Source: Bacillus sonorensis NBRC 101234 = KCTC 13918
GTDB taxonomy: Bacteria; Bacillota; Bacilli; Bacillales; Bacillaceae
Direction of reading: 5' to 3'
NCBI RefSeq assembly: GCF_001592005.1
Contig: NZ_BCVZ01000002.1
Location: 310,001-374,000, forward strand
Length of the DNA: 64,000 bases
Shown here one piece after another: positions 1 to 7,789 of this stretch. The notes under the pieces are model-generated. The model saw only the letters and a program-made list of their open reading frames with translations, made no database searches and was not told where the DNA came from. Every line of letters begins with the position of its first letter. The first letter of the stretch is position 1. The position numbers were made by a program, and so were the translations under genes.

Positions 1-464
1 CCTTTGAAAACAGCATAAAAAAGCTCCGGCTTCCATCCGGACTTCTCGAAGCGGAAGTTGCAGAGGCCGTCCTTATGAAGGCTTCGCCATACACAAAAAG
101 AAGGCTTACATCATTACAAAAGCTTGGCGTCCCTATCTGCCTTGATCATTTTGGAAGCGGCGGCGGCTCATTGCACACCCTTTTTGATCTCCCCATCAGC
201 AAAATTAAAATCGATAAATCCATCATTAAAGGGGTTCATTCAGGCTCAAAGTCTGAACAGATGGCCGGGGCGATTATTTCCTTCGCCCGTCATCTTTCGC
301 TTGATATCGCCGCAGAGGGAGTTGAAACCGCGGAGCAGGCAGAGTTTTTAACAGCAAACGGCTGTGATGTTTTTCAGCGGAACGACAGCCGTCTCCTGTC
401 CGCCGAGGAAGCGGAAAAGCTTATATATGACCAAAGCATGCATGCCGGCAGCATTCAGATGTAA
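1..464 (+). CDS. EAL-domain protein, C-terminal part (5' end outside window)
   Basis: The open frame enters from the left edge (first full codon at base 3) and ends at the TAA of 462-464, so only about 153 C-terminal residues are seen. They match the second half of an EAL (c-di-GMP phosphodiesterase) domain: an SGLLEAEV-like helix, LDHFGSGGGSL in place of the usual LDDFGTG..SL, LPISKIKIDKSII, and IAAEGVET. The second Asp of the DDFG metal-binding motif is His, and the usual C-terminal QGY.FS.P motif is replaced by FQRNDSRLLS, so phosphodiesterase activity is doubtful. In B. subtilis the GGDEF-EAL gene ykoW/dgcW lies beside ku-ligD, so this is probably its relative. The N-terminal domains cannot be seen. 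Confidence 0.75.
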   Translation, partial: FENSIKKLRLPSGLLEAEVAEAVLMKASPYTKRRLTSLQKLGVPICLDHFGSGGGSLHTLFDLPISKIKIDKSIIKGVHSGSKSEQMAGAIISFARHLSLDIAAEGVETAEQAEFLTANGCDVFQRNDSRLLSAEEAEKLIYDQSMHAGSIQM

Positions 465-567
465 TTCTGACTGCTGCTTTTTTTGTCGATGCTCCTTACA
501 TCCATAAGTTACTATTCATGAAACAATCTGCACCGAGGAATCACTAAGGAAAAAAGGAGTTGGACAA

Positions 568-1440
568 ATGCATACGATGTGGAAAGGCTCCATCAGCTTT
601 GGTCTTGTCAACATTCCGATTAAACTGTTCGCAGCGACTGAAGATAAAGACATTAAATTGCGATCACTCCATAAAGAATGCCGCTCCCCCATCCAATATG
701 AAAAAAAATGCACAAATTGCCATGAGGAGGTGGCTCCGGAGGATATCGTCAAAGGATACGAATATGTCAAAGGCAAATATGTCGTCCTAACAGATGAGGA
801 GCTCAAGCAGCTGAAAGAAGAGCAGGAAGAGAAATCGGTTGAAATCGTTGACTTTGTCCAATTAAAGGAAATTGATCCGATCTATTTTAACCGTTCATAT
901 TTCGTCGGACCGGGAGACAATGGAACAAAGGCATACACCCTGCTGCGGGAAGCGCTGAGGCAGACGGAAAAAATCGGAATCGCCCACATCACCATCCGCT
1001 CAAAAAAGCAGCTTGCCATTCTTCGCGTATATGAAAATTGCATTTTAATGGAATCCATCCACTACCCTGATGAAGTGCGGAATGCCGCCCATGTCCCCGG
1101 TGTGCCTGAAGGAACGGAGGTCAATCAAAAAGAGCTGCAAACAGCCATTTCGCTTATCGATGAACTCACGACTTCTTTTGCGCCTGAACAATATGAAGAT
1201 ACTTACAGAATTGCTGTCATGGATAAAATAAAAGAAAAAATCGATCAAAATGAAGGTGTTGCGCCAAGTCCAACAGCCGGTCCGCGTGAAGATGTCATCG
1301 ATCTCGTGAGCGCCCTTCAGGCAAGCATCGAGCGGACAAAAGCCCCGAAAAAACAAGAAGCCGAAAAAGCCATCAAACCGAAAGGAGCGGAGGATAAAAA
1401 ACGGAAAACCTCGCGTAAAAAAGCCTCCGAAGCGAAGTAA
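568..1440 (+). CDS. ku: Ku, DNA end-binding protein of bacterial NHEJ
   Basis: 290 residues. It starts at an ATG with AAAGGAG eight bases upstream. The opening HTMWKGSISFGLVNIPIKL is the bacterial Ku signature, followed by the Ku beta-barrel core to about residue 225 and a Lys/Arg-rich C-terminal tail typical of prokaryotic Ku. A CHKE..CxxC-like cluster (CRSP...CTNCHEE, about residues 35-52) sits where many bacterial Ku proteins carry Cys residues. Ku homodimers thread onto double-strand ends and recruit LigD, whose gene starts three bases after this stop. In B. subtilis the pair acts mainly in spores under forespore control. I did not find a convincing SigG promoter in the 100 bases upstream. 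Confidence 0.95.
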   Translation: MHTMWKGSISFGLVNIPIKLFAATEDKDIKLRSLHKECRSPIQYEKKCTNCHEEVAPEDIVKGYEYVKGKYVVLTDEELKQLKEEQEEKSVEIVDFVQLKEIDPIYFNRSYFVGPGDNGTKAYTLLREALRQTEKIGIAHITIRSKKQLAILRVYENCILMESIHYPDEVRNAAHVPGVPEGTEVNQKELQTAISLIDELTTSFAPEQYEDTYRIAVMDKIKEKIDQNEGVAPSPTAGPREDVIDLVSALQASIERTKAPKKQEAEKAIKPKGAEDKKRKTSRKKASEAK

Positions 1441-1443
1441 AAC

Positions 1444-3291
1444 ATGGCCATCACAATGCAGCCCGTTCTCACGTCCGAGCCCCCCTTAGGCGAACATTGG
1501 CGGTACGAAGCCAAGTACGACGGCTATCGGGCCCTTCTGAGCGTCTCCAAGACCGGGGTCTCATTGATCAGCAGAAACAGCCAGCCTTTAGATAAGCTGT
1601 TTCCCGAGATTGTGATGGATGCCAAAACCAAGCTGACGACCCTCGAAGACCTTCTCCCCTTTACGGTCGACGGCGAAATCGTATCCTTGACAAACCGCTT
1701 TCGTTCAAGCTTTGAGTATGTACAAAAAAGAGGCATGATGAAAAGGAACGATCTCATCGGGAAAGCGGCCGAAACAAAACCGTGCCAATATCTCGCCTTT
1801 GATTTGCTGACATACAAAGGGGAAGCGGTGGCTTCATTACCTTATACAGAACGGAAACAGAAGCTTTTTGACTTGCTGAAACGACTCGGACTGCCCATGG
1901 CTCCCGAGCCCCGCTCAACTGAACGGATTCAGTATATCCCGGAGACTCAGGATTTTCATTCACTTTGGGACGCGGTCAAAAGGTTTGATGGCGAAGGAAT
2001 TGTCGCGAAGAAAAAAGACAGCCGCTGGCTGGAAAATAAAAAAACGGCGGAATGGCTTAAGCTTAAAAACTATAAAAAAGCCGCCGTCTTTATGACGGGA
2101 TACAATAAGGCAAACGGCTATATGACGATTTCCGTTTCCGACCGCGGACAAATCAGGGAAATGGGATCTGTTTCCCACGGGCTCGGAGAGCAGGAACGAA
2201 ACGCCATTCTCGCCATCGTAAAAGAACATGGAAGAGAAACAAAGGCCGGAGAATATGCGATTGACCCTTCGATTTGTTTGACGGTGCATTATTTGACGAT
2301 ACATTTTGGCACACTGCGAGAAGTATCGTTTGTTTCATTTGAATTTGATATGTCATGGGAAGAATGCACATATACACGGCTTTTGCTTCACTCAAGACAT
2401 GTTCATCCATCCTTGCAGCTGACAAGCCTTGACAAAGTGATTTTTCCGGAAAGTGAAAAATCGAAAGCCGACTATATCAGCTATCTTGCAGAGATCGGCG
2501 ACTTTCTGCTCCCTTTTTTAGAAAACCGGGCCCTTACCGTCATCCGCTATCCCCACGGAGCCGGCGGGGAATCTTTTTTCCAAAAAAATAAGCCTGACTA
2601 CGCCCCGGAGTTTGTGACATCCATCAAGGATGACGAACACGAGCACATCGTCTGCCACGATTACTCCGTTTTGTTCTGGCTTGCCAATCAGCTTGCACTG
2701 GAATTTCATATCCCTTTTCAAACGGCCGATACGGAAGATCCGACCGAAATCGTATTTGACCTTGATCCTCCATCACAATCGGAATTTCCGCTCGCCGTTC
2801 GCGCGGCGGAAGAGCTCCGCCGTTTATTCGACCAGCTCGGCCTCATTTCGTTTCCGAAGCTGTCGGGTAATAAAGGGATACAGATCTATATACCGATTTC
2901 AAAAAACGCATTTACTTATGAAGACACCCGCACCTTTACTAGCTTTGCCGCCACTTATTGCGTCTCGCTTTTTCCCGATCTGTTTACAACAGAACGGCTG
3001 ATTAAAAACAGGAGCGGAAAGCTTTACATTGACTATGTCCAGCATGCGCCTGGAAAGACGATCATCTGCCCGTACTCCGCAAGAGGAAACGGGATCGGCA
3101 CGGTTGCTGCTCCGCTTTTTTGGGAGGAGGTCGGTCAAAACCTGTCTCCCGCTGATTTTACAATGGAGGCTGTCATCAAACGGACAAAAGAATTGGGATG
3201 CCCTTTCGAAGGTTTTTTCAGACAGCCCCAGGATCAACAGATCAAAGCGATTCTCAATCACTTAAAAGACACGCAACGGGCGGGAAGCTGA
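1444..3291 (+). CDS. ligD: LigD, ATP-dependent DNA ligase with polymerase/primase domain (NHEJ)
   Basis: 615 residues, close to the roughly 611 of B. subtilis LigD (YkoU). The ligase domain is N-terminal (about 1-290), with the adenylated lysine K24 in EAKYDGYR and motif IV-like DGEGIVAKK. The primase-polymerase domain follows (about 315-610), with metal-binding D439 and D441 in FDLDPPS, and KLSGNKG and ERLIKNRSGK motifs. No 3'-phosphoesterase module is present, and the ligase-then-polymerase order is the Bacillus arrangement. The gene begins three bases after the ku stop without a clear Shine-Dalgarno, so translation is probably coupled to ku. It converges on ykoM with only three bases between stop codons and no visible terminator. 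Confidence 0.95.
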   Translation: MAITMQPVLTSEPPLGEHWRYEAKYDGYRALLSVSKTGVSLISRNSQPLDKLFPEIVMDAKTKLTTLEDLLPFTVDGEIVSLTNRFRSSFEYVQKRGMMKRNDLIGKAAETKPCQYLAFDLLTYKGEAVASLPYTERKQKLFDLLKRLGLPMAPEPRSTERIQYIPETQDFHSLWDAVKRFDGEGIVAKKKDSRWLENKKTAEWLKLKNYKKAAVFMTGYNKANGYMTISVSDRGQIREMGSVSHGLGEQERNAILAIVKEHGRETKAGEYAIDPSICLTVHYLTIHFGTLREVSFVSFEFDMSWEECTYTRLLLHSRHVHPSLQLTSLDKVIFPESEKSKADYISYLAEIGDFLLPFLENRALTVIRYPHGAGGESFFQKNKPDYAPEFVTSIKDDEHEHIVCHDYSVLFWLANQLALEFHIPFQTADTEDPTEIVFDLDPPSQSEFPLAVRAAEELRRLFDQLGLISFPKLSGNKGIQIYIPISKNAFTYEDTRTFTSFAATYCVSLFPDLFTTERLIKNRSGKLYIDYVQHAPGKTIICPYSARGNGIGTVAAPLFWEEVGQNLSPADFTMEAVIKRTKELGCPFEGFFRQPQDQQIKAILNHLKDTQRAGS

Positions 3292-3294
3292 TGA

Positions 3295-3756
3295 TTAACG
3301 GAACAAAAGATGCTGGCTGTGGATGCCGGCTTTTTTTAAAAGAGCCATCAGCTGTTCCTGCTCCTCTTTTGTCAGACCTGAAAAAGCCCGCGCGATTCTT
3401 AAAGAGTGAATCGGATAAATCTCATCAAGATAAGATTTGCCCTTTTCCGTCAAGCTCGCGTAAACAGACCGTTTATCCTTTGGATCCTGCTCTCGTTTGA
3501 TGAAACCGTTTTTTTCTAATTTGTCGATCACATACGTCACGTTACCGCTTACAAGGAGCAGCCTTGAGCCGATTTGCTGCAGCTTTTGGGCTCCCCTTGT
3601 ATACAAAAGCTCCAATACAGCAAATTCCGTAGGGTTAAAGCCATGTTCCTTACTGTCCCGTATACTATGTTCTGAAACGCTTTTAAAAGCCCTGGCGAAA
3701 ACCTTGTACAGTGACATAGCACGGTGAACTTCTTCCTCATTAAACGAAAGTCTCAT
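3295..3756 (-). CDS. ykoM: MarR-family transcriptional regulator YkoM
   Basis: 153 residues; ATG with AGAGG about nine bases upstream. MarR fold: dimerisation helix, a winged helix-turn-helix around residues 45-100 (LLLVSGNVTYVIDKLEKNGFIKREQDPKDKR), then C-terminal helices. The DxRS wing motif is present as DKRS. B. subtilis YkoM has nearly the same length and the same place between ligD and ykoL. Target genes and ligand are unknown. It has no adjacent divergent enzyme gene; it follows ykoL on the same strand but is separated by a hairpin terminator. Confidence 0.85.
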   Translation of the reverse strand: MRLSFNEEEVHRAMSLYKVFARAFKSVSEHSIRDSKEHGFNPTEFAVLELLYTRGAQKLQQIGSRLLLVSGNVTYVIDKLEKNGFIKREQDPKDKRSVYASLTEKGKSYLDEIYPIHSLRIARAFSGLTKEEQEQLMALLKKAGIHSQHLLFR

Positions 3757-3910
3757 ATCATCTACCTCTTATACAATTTTCTTAAAACGAATACAGAAAA
3801 ATGTAAACCCTTACAAAGCAAGAAAAAAAAGGGCGATATTTTTCCTATATTCGATATGTATATATTTTCGTTATTCGAAAGAAAACTCCTTCTTATTTTT
3901 TGAACAGATT

Positions 3911-3961
3911 AAAAAGAAGCCCCTTTTTTTCAAAATATCTTATTTTGAGAAGGGGCTTTGT
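3911..3961 (-). terminator. Rho-independent terminator of ykoL overlapping its stop codon
   Basis: On the minus strand AGCCCCTT pairs with AAGGGGCT, and an inner perfect hairpin (TCAAAATA/TATTTTGA) lies between the arms; the 3' arm runs into CTTTTT. The 5' arm lies inside the last codons of ykoL and the stop codon is within the stem-loop. Confidence 0.8.
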
Positions 3962-4109
3962 TTTTGCGGAAAAAATAAAAATATTCGTTTCTGAGCTCTG
4001 TGATCGTCATCCTCTGCAAATTGTCCCGATTATATACTCCGATTGACATCAGTTTTTCAGAATAATGCTTTCTTTCTTTTTCCAATGCGTTTTTCAACAG
4101 TTTGCTCAT
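3930..4109 (-). CDS. ykoL: YkoL, small FbpA-like protein
   Basis: 59 residues (MSKLLKNALEKERKHYSEKL...). AAAGGAG lies five bases before the ATG at 4109, which decides this start over an in-frame ATG five codons upstream. The N-terminal KNALEKER..YSEKLMSIGVY segment followed by TITELRNEY resembles the Fur-regulated basic protein A (FbpA) family. In B. subtilis ykzB-ykoL is an operon reported to be under TnrA and PhoP control. The same order is present here, with ykzB just upstream on the same strand and tnrA divergent. Molecular function is unknown. Confidence 0.85.
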   Translation of the reverse strand: MSKLLKNALEKERKHYSEKLMSIGVYNRDNLQRMTITELRNEYFYFFRKNKAPSQNKIF

Positions 4110-4213
4110 GGGGTCTCCTTTCATTTTCGTGGTATTGTATAAGGCAAGAATACCTCTTGTTTGTTAATGGTTTATGAAGATCATGTTAAAGTTGTCCGCC
4201 TCCTTTTTTCAAA

Positions 4214-4369
4214 TCAAGAGGATTTTTGGTACAGGCCGTTCTGCACCGCCCTGAGAAGCGGAAATGCATCTTTTCCGGCGAGCTTCATTAATGTCTCGAA
4301 CAGCTCATCCCTTTTGTTGTCCAATGCAACGATTTCTTTAGCGAGTAAGATGGCTTGATGTTCTTTCAC
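4214..4369 (-). CDS. ykzB: YkzB, 51-residue TnrA-linked small protein
   Basis: A 51-codon frame starts at GTG 4369 (VKEHQAILLAKEIVALDNKR...) and ends at TGA 4214. It is preceded by AGGGGGG about nine bases upstream. Length, position and sequence style match B. subtilis YkzB, first gene of ykzB-ykoL and divergent from tnrA. It is amphipathic and has no signal peptide or membrane segment. The gap to ykoL is 104 bases. The TnrA box at 4482-4498 lies upstream and could serve both divergent units. Function unknown. Confidence 0.8.
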   Translation of the reverse strand: MKEHQAILLAKEIVALDNKRDELFETLMKLAGKDAFPLLRAVQNGLYQKSS

Positions 4370-4481
4370 GAATATATTCCCCCCTAATCAGCACTATAGC
4401 TAAAGCATACAGGGGTGATATTCCCGCTGCATCCTTTCTGTAAACTTTTCTTCCGTGGTTTTTTAAAAATTTCTTAATCTA

Positions 4482-4498
4482 TGTTAGATTTTCTGACA
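4482..4498. promoter_or_regulatory. TnrA box between tnrA and ykzB
   Basis: TGTTA-N7-TGACA is an exact match to the TnrA consensus TGTNA-N7-TNACA. Its centre is about 50 bases upstream of the expected tnrA start, the classic activation distance. Confidence 0.85.
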
Positions 4499-4527
4499 AA
4501 TGTCAGTTTTTTTATCGCATTTTCTTA

Positions 4528-4533
4528 TATAAT
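4528..4533 (+). promoter_or_regulatory. -10 element of tnrA promoter
   Basis: Perfect TATAAT, 35 bases upstream of the tnrA ATG. The -35 region is poor, as expected for a promoter activated by TnrA bound at 4482-4498. Confidence 0.7.
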
Positions 4534-4562
4534 ACAAAAAAAGTCATCTTAGGGGTGGGAAA

Positions 4563-4895
4563 ATGACAGTCGAAGATCTTTCTTATAAGGATAAAAAAGT
4601 GATTTCCATTGGAATCGTCAGCGAGCTGACGGGTTTATCGGTAAGGCAAATCCGCTACTATGAAGAAAGGAAATTGATCTACCCGCAGCGTTCATCAAGG
4701 GGAACGAGAAAGTATTCTTTCACGGATGTGGAGCGGCTGATGGATATCGCGAACAAACGCGAGGACGGCGTTCAGACAGCGGAAATCCTCAAGGATATGC
4801 GCAAAAAAGAGCAAAGCCTAAAAAACGACCAGCAGCTCCGAAAAAAAATGCTCGAAGGGCAGCTTAACGCCCATTTTAAATACAGAAACCGGTAA
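4563..4895 (+). CDS. tnrA: TnrA, MerR-family global nitrogen regulator
   Basis: 110 residues, the same length as B. subtilis TnrA and nearly identical to it. The MerR helix-turn-helix comes first ([23 protein letters not shown], about residues 16-40), then the wing [10 protein letters not shown]. The C-terminal tail ending [10 protein letters not shown] is the segment that binds feedback-inhibited glutamine synthetase. Under nitrogen limitation TnrA activates transport and assimilation genes and represses glnRA and gltAB. The promoter carries an exact TnrA box, so autoregulation is expected. SD is AGGGGTGG. Confidence 0.97.
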   Translation: MTVEDLSYKDKKVISIGIVSELTGLSVRQIRYYEERKLIYPQRSSRGTRKYSFTDVERLMDIANKREDGVQTAEILKDMRKKEQSLKNDQQLRKKMLEGQLNAHFKYRNR

Positions 4896-4926
4896 AAAAA
4901 CGAATCGTTCACCATCGAACGATTCG
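4894..4926 (-). terminator. Terminator of the lipoprotein gene
   Basis: CGAATCGTTC and GAACGATTCG form a 10-bp stem. Read on the minus strand it is followed by seven T residues (plus-strand A run before 4901). On the plus strand there is no U tract. Confidence 0.8.
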
Positions 4927-4938
4927 CCCCGCTGTCAG

Positions 4939-5331
4939 TCACGGCTTGTCCGCTATTTGTCCGATATAATCAATCATGACACCCTTGTCTGGATCATTGC
5001 GGATTCTAAACGCGATTTTTCCGGGCTCTCCGCTGCCCTCTATCTTATATGAAGCGTGAAACACATGGATGCTTGCTTCAGCGATTCGAAAATCATCCAT
5101 CTTAAGCCCGGAAATCCCCCATTTCTTTTTTGCTTTAAGCACCTGCTCAGGCGAAGGAGTCGCCCCTTCCACGTAAAGCTGTTTCATTTTATGCAGATCA
5201 TCTTCTATAATGGCCTCAAGCATATCTTCCGCGGCGGCAAGCCGACGGTCTTTCCCTTCATCATCACTGTCCTGACAGCCGGCAATGACGCCGAAAACCA
5301 GGCACAATATCACCGCAGCTATTCTTGGCAT
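4939..5331 (-). CDS. Putative lipoprotein of unknown function
   Basis: 130 residues. A signal peptide with lipobox VIAGC gives lipidated Cys19, followed by an acidic QDSDDEGKD linker. The mature part (about residues 30-130) mixes helix and strand: LAAAEDMLEAIIEDDLHKMKQLY, then a strand-rich end with YKIEGSGEPGKIAFRIRNDP. The shape recalls small NTF2-like or DUF4878-type lipoproteins, but I cannot assign a family. SD GAAGGGGG lies before the ATG. It is separated from mgtE upstream and has its own terminator. Confidence 0.7.
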   Translation of the reverse strand: MPRIAAVILCLVFGVIAGCQDSDDEGKDRRLAAAEDMLEAIIEDDLHKMKQLYVEGATPSPEQVLKAKKKWGISGLKMDDFRIAEASIHVFHASYKIEGSGEPGKIAFRIRNDPDKGVMIDYIGQIADKP

Positions 5332-5389
5332 ATCCCAAACCCCCTTCTCTCGCTAAAATATATAAAATGACGGGGGCGCCTGGCAAGCA

Positions 5390-5416
5390 AAAAACCCTCC
5401 ATAAATGGAGGGCTCT
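5390..5416 (-). terminator. Terminator after mgtE
   Basis: AACCCTCCAT/ATGGAGGGCT is a short inverted repeat around 5394-5413. On the minus strand it is followed by TTTTTTGC, just past the mgtE stop. Confidence 0.65.
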
Positions 5417-5418
5417 GT

Positions 5419-6774
5419 TTATAATGCATGAATAAAAGCAGTTGCAATACCAAAATAAATTAAAAGAGATAAAATGTCATTCAGCGTTGTAATCAGCGGC
5501 CCTGAAGCGATCGCAGGGTCGACATTGCATTTGTGGAGAATAATCGGGACGATCGTTCCGGCCATCGTTCCGATAATAAGCGTGGCAAAAAGCGAAGTTC
5601 CCACCACAAATCCGAGCAGCAAATTTCCCTGCCAGACAATCGCGATTCCCGTAATGACGACGGCGCACACGACACCGATGATGATCCCGGCTCTCAATTC
5701 GCGAAAAATCAAGCGAAAAATCGTTTTTTTGTTGAGTTCTTCTTTAGAAAGACCTCTGATGACAACGGCCAATGACTGCGTCCCCGTATTTCCGGTCATC
5801 CCGGCAATCATCGGCATGAAAAAGGCCAATGCGACAACCCGCTGAAGCGTATCCTCAAAATAACTCATGATGCTGCCGGAAATCAAGCCGATAAACAAAA
5901 GCAGAATCAGCCAAGGGAGCCGGCGGTAAGCGGCCACATACGATTTCGTATCAAACGTGATCGCTTTACCCGATGCGGCGAATTTTTCATAGTCTTCATT
6001 CGCCTCCTGGATGACGATATCGATAATATCATCGACCGTCACGATCCCGACGAGCTCCTGGTTCTTTTCAACAACCGGAATCGCAAGGAAATCGTAGCGT
6101 TCAATGAGCCTTGCAACCTCTTCCTGATCTTGAAGGGCTTCAGCCGAGATCACCCTTGTAAACATTAAATCCTGAACCTTTTCATCAGGTTCGGCTAAAA
6201 TCAGATCTCTGTATGATAAAACACCGACAAGCTGTTTGGCTTCATTGATGACATACAAATAGTTGATGGATTCGGCGATTTCCGCAAAGCTTTTCAGCTT
6301 GATCACGGCTTCTTTCACCGTATAATGCTGCGGAATCCACACATAGCGGTTTGTCATGATCCTTCCCGCTGTTTCCGGCGGGTAGTTCATCAGCACCCTG
6401 ACCGCTTCTGATTCCTCCGCTTCCATGCTTGAAAGTAGCTGATCCTTTAAGGCGGGCTCCATTTCTTCAAGAAGGGCGGCGAGATCGTCATTGTCCATTT
6501 TGTTCATGACATGGGCCGCTTTTTCTTTCCCGACTTTATTCAGTACGGTAAGCTGTTCTTCTTTTTCAAGCTCGCCCATGAGATCGGTAATGTCTTCAAC
6601 TGTTAAAAAAGACAAATACCGGCCGCGGTGCTTTTCAGGCATTTCTTTAAATAAGATAGCCATATCATAAGGCTGCAATTCTTCTAAAACGGTTTGAAAC
6701 TCTTTTCGTTTCCCGTCTCTAAGCAAAATAATAATTCGTAAAATCAGTTCATCATATGTCATGTTTTGTACCAT
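5419..6774 (-). CDS. mgtE: MgtE, magnesium channel/transporter
   Basis: 451 residues, the same length as B. subtilis MgtE (YkoK). Domain order is the MgtE family's: an acidic helical N domain (about 15-130), two CBS domains (about 135-260) that sense cytosolic Mg2+, a connecting helix, then five membrane helices (about 285-450). The pore signature PMIAGMTGNTGTQSLAVVIRGL is present. This is the main Mg2+ uptake channel of Bacillus. AAGGAGG lies eleven bases before the ATG. The leader holds an Mg2+-sensing M-box with a terminator, so expression rises when Mg2+ is low. Confidence 0.96.
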   Translation of the reverse strand: MVQNMTYDELILRIIILLRDGKRKEFQTVLEELQPYDMAILFKEMPEKHRGRYLSFLTVEDITDLMGELEKEEQLTVLNKVGKEKAAHVMNKMDNDDLAALLEEMEPALKDQLLSSMEAEESEAVRVLMNYPPETAGRIMTNRYVWIPQHYTVKEAVIKLKSFAEIAESINYLYVINEAKQLVGVLSYRDLILAEPDEKVQDLMFTRVISAEALQDQEEVARLIERYDFLAIPVVEKNQELVGIVTVDDIIDIVIQEANEDYEKFAASGKAITFDTKSYVAAYRRLPWLILLLFIGLISGSIMSYFEDTLQRVVALAFFMPMIAGMTGNTGTQSLAVVIRGLSKEELNKKTIFRLIFRELRAGIIIGVVCAVVITGIAIVWQGNLLLGFVVGTSLFATLIIGTMAGTIVPIILHKCNVDPAIASGPLITTLNDILSLLIYFGIATAFIHAL

Positions 6775-6978
6775 GGCAATCTGTACCTCCTTTTTTAGGA
6801 GACCCTTACATCACCATAGCAGAAGGTGCGGGGGATAAGGATCTCCTCGTGATGAATCAGTGTTTTGTGCTTAATAAATGTTTTCGTATGCTGATACCGC
6901 CTCGAATGGGGAGAATCCATACTCACACCTCCTGGTTTTCGTGTTTTGGAAATACGGCTCATTACTTTTTTCAAAAAA

Positions 6979-7016
6979 TAAAAAAACACCTATTTCAAAA
7001 AATGAAGGTGTTAAAA
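6979..7016 (-). terminator. Riboswitch-controlled terminator in mgtE leader
   Basis: On the minus strand AACACCTTCA pairs with TGAA..GGTGTT and runs into TTTTTTTATTTTTT. It lies between the M-box and mgtE, where the Mg2+-bound state would stop transcription. Confidence 0.75.
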
Positions 7017-7034
7017 GCCATACAGAATAAAACC

Positions 7035-7195
7035 CTAACGCCTTCAATCGTAGAGCTTTAGCACTGTATGGCATAGGCATCATGCCAGCTGCGTTAAAAA
7101 TCACCTTATGTCGATGATTCTTGTTGACCCATTGGCGTCTTTGGACATTTTTGGGCAGCAGCGTATCTCCATACAGGAGCCTCACCTAACGAAGA
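7035..7195 (-). ncRNA. M-box (ykoK leader) magnesium riboswitch
   Basis: The minus-strand leader contains the conserved M-box blocks in order: GTTAGGTGAGGCTCC, ATACGCTGCTGCCC, GACGCCAATGGGTCAA, TAAGGTGATTTTTAA, CAGCTGG, and ATGCCATACAGTGCTAAAGC. With the downstream terminator this is a transcriptional Mg2+ OFF switch for mgtE. The 570-base gap between mgtE and the next gene is otherwise explained by the promoter, terminator and spacer. Confidence 0.95.
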
Positions 7196-7217
7196 GCTGT
7201 ATTTACCGGACACAATG

Positions 7218-7246
7218 AGATTACAGAAAAAAAGGGTGACTGTCAA
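7218..7246 (-). promoter_or_regulatory. SigA promoter of the mgtE leader
   Basis: TTGACA (7241-7246), a 17-base spacer and TAATCT (7218-7223) on the minus strand, ending about 20 bases before the M-box begins. Confidence 0.85.
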
Positions 7247-7343
7247 TAACAAAAACGGTTTTATCCCTTTTCTAAATGCGTTTGTTCTCTTTTTCGCCAA
7301 AAATAAACCTGCTCTTTCGCCAAGTGCACCATCTAAGCCCCAT

Positions 7344-7499
7344 TTATTCTTCATTTTCATCCGAAATATTTTCTTGTGATAGGAAATGGTAGTTTTCGTG
7401 AAGCAGCAGCGCATATTCTCCGTCAAACTTCGGATGGGGAACATATTCCGCCTGATTGACGGACAGCTCGTCCTTATCGCGGAATTCTTTTTCTTTCAT
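7344..7499 (-). CDS. Small acidic hypothetical protein (51 aa)
   Basis: ATG at 7499 with AAGGAGATG at good spacing; 51 codons to the TAA at 7344-7346. The protein (MKEKEFRDKDELSVNQAEYV...ENISDENEE) is hydrophilic and strongly acidic with an aromatic central stretch (HPKFDGEYALLLHENYHF). It has no signal peptide, membrane segment or Cys. Codon use fits the neighbours. The long frame overlapping its 3' end and the M-box in another frame is not credible. The family is not recognised. It lies upstream of the mgtE promoter on the same strand. Confidence 0.65.
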   Translation of the reverse strand: MKEKEFRDKDELSVNQAEYVPHPKFDGEYALLLHENYHFLSQENISDENEE

Positions 7500-7675
7500 A
7501 TATACATCATCTCCTTTTTCACATAGAATGCCCCTTTTGCCGGCGCAATATGAAACGCGTCATGTCATCTAGTTATTCTCTCTCCTGTTAGATCGAGCAC
7601 TTAGGTCTTATGGCTTACAATCTCAACATTATCCCTGATGATTCGACTTTCCTCCCCTATTATCTATATTTTTAG

Positions 7676-7690
7676 ATTTTTCATAAAATT
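7676..7690. promoter_or_regulatory. CodY-box-like site upstream of isp
   Basis: ATTTTTCATAAAATT matches 13 of 15 positions of the CodY consensus AATTTTCWGAAAATT. It lies about 100 bases before isp. In B. subtilis the intracellular protease gene is repressed by CodY. The rest of the 290-base gap (7500-7789) is AT-rich, with a possible -10 (TACAAT, 7728-7733) and no gene. Confidence 0.55.
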
Positions 7691-7789
7691 CATACAAATG
7701 AACCTTTTTTTAACAAAATAAATGTTTTACAATAGTATCACGCACCTTGTAACCCATCTAAAGCAGCACAAAACAGGGAGGGCTTTTAT

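Noticed and set aside
4161..4358. 65-codon plus-strand frame opposite ykzB
   Set aside because: Antisense to ykzB, no SD, no recognisable protein pattern.
5474..5845. Plus-strand frame inside mgtE
   Set aside because: Shadow of the mgtE membrane helices on the other strand; no SD.
7106..7444. 112-codon minus-strand frame over the M-box
   Set aside because: It runs through the conserved riboswitch and promoter, has no SD, and the real small gene lies in another frame.
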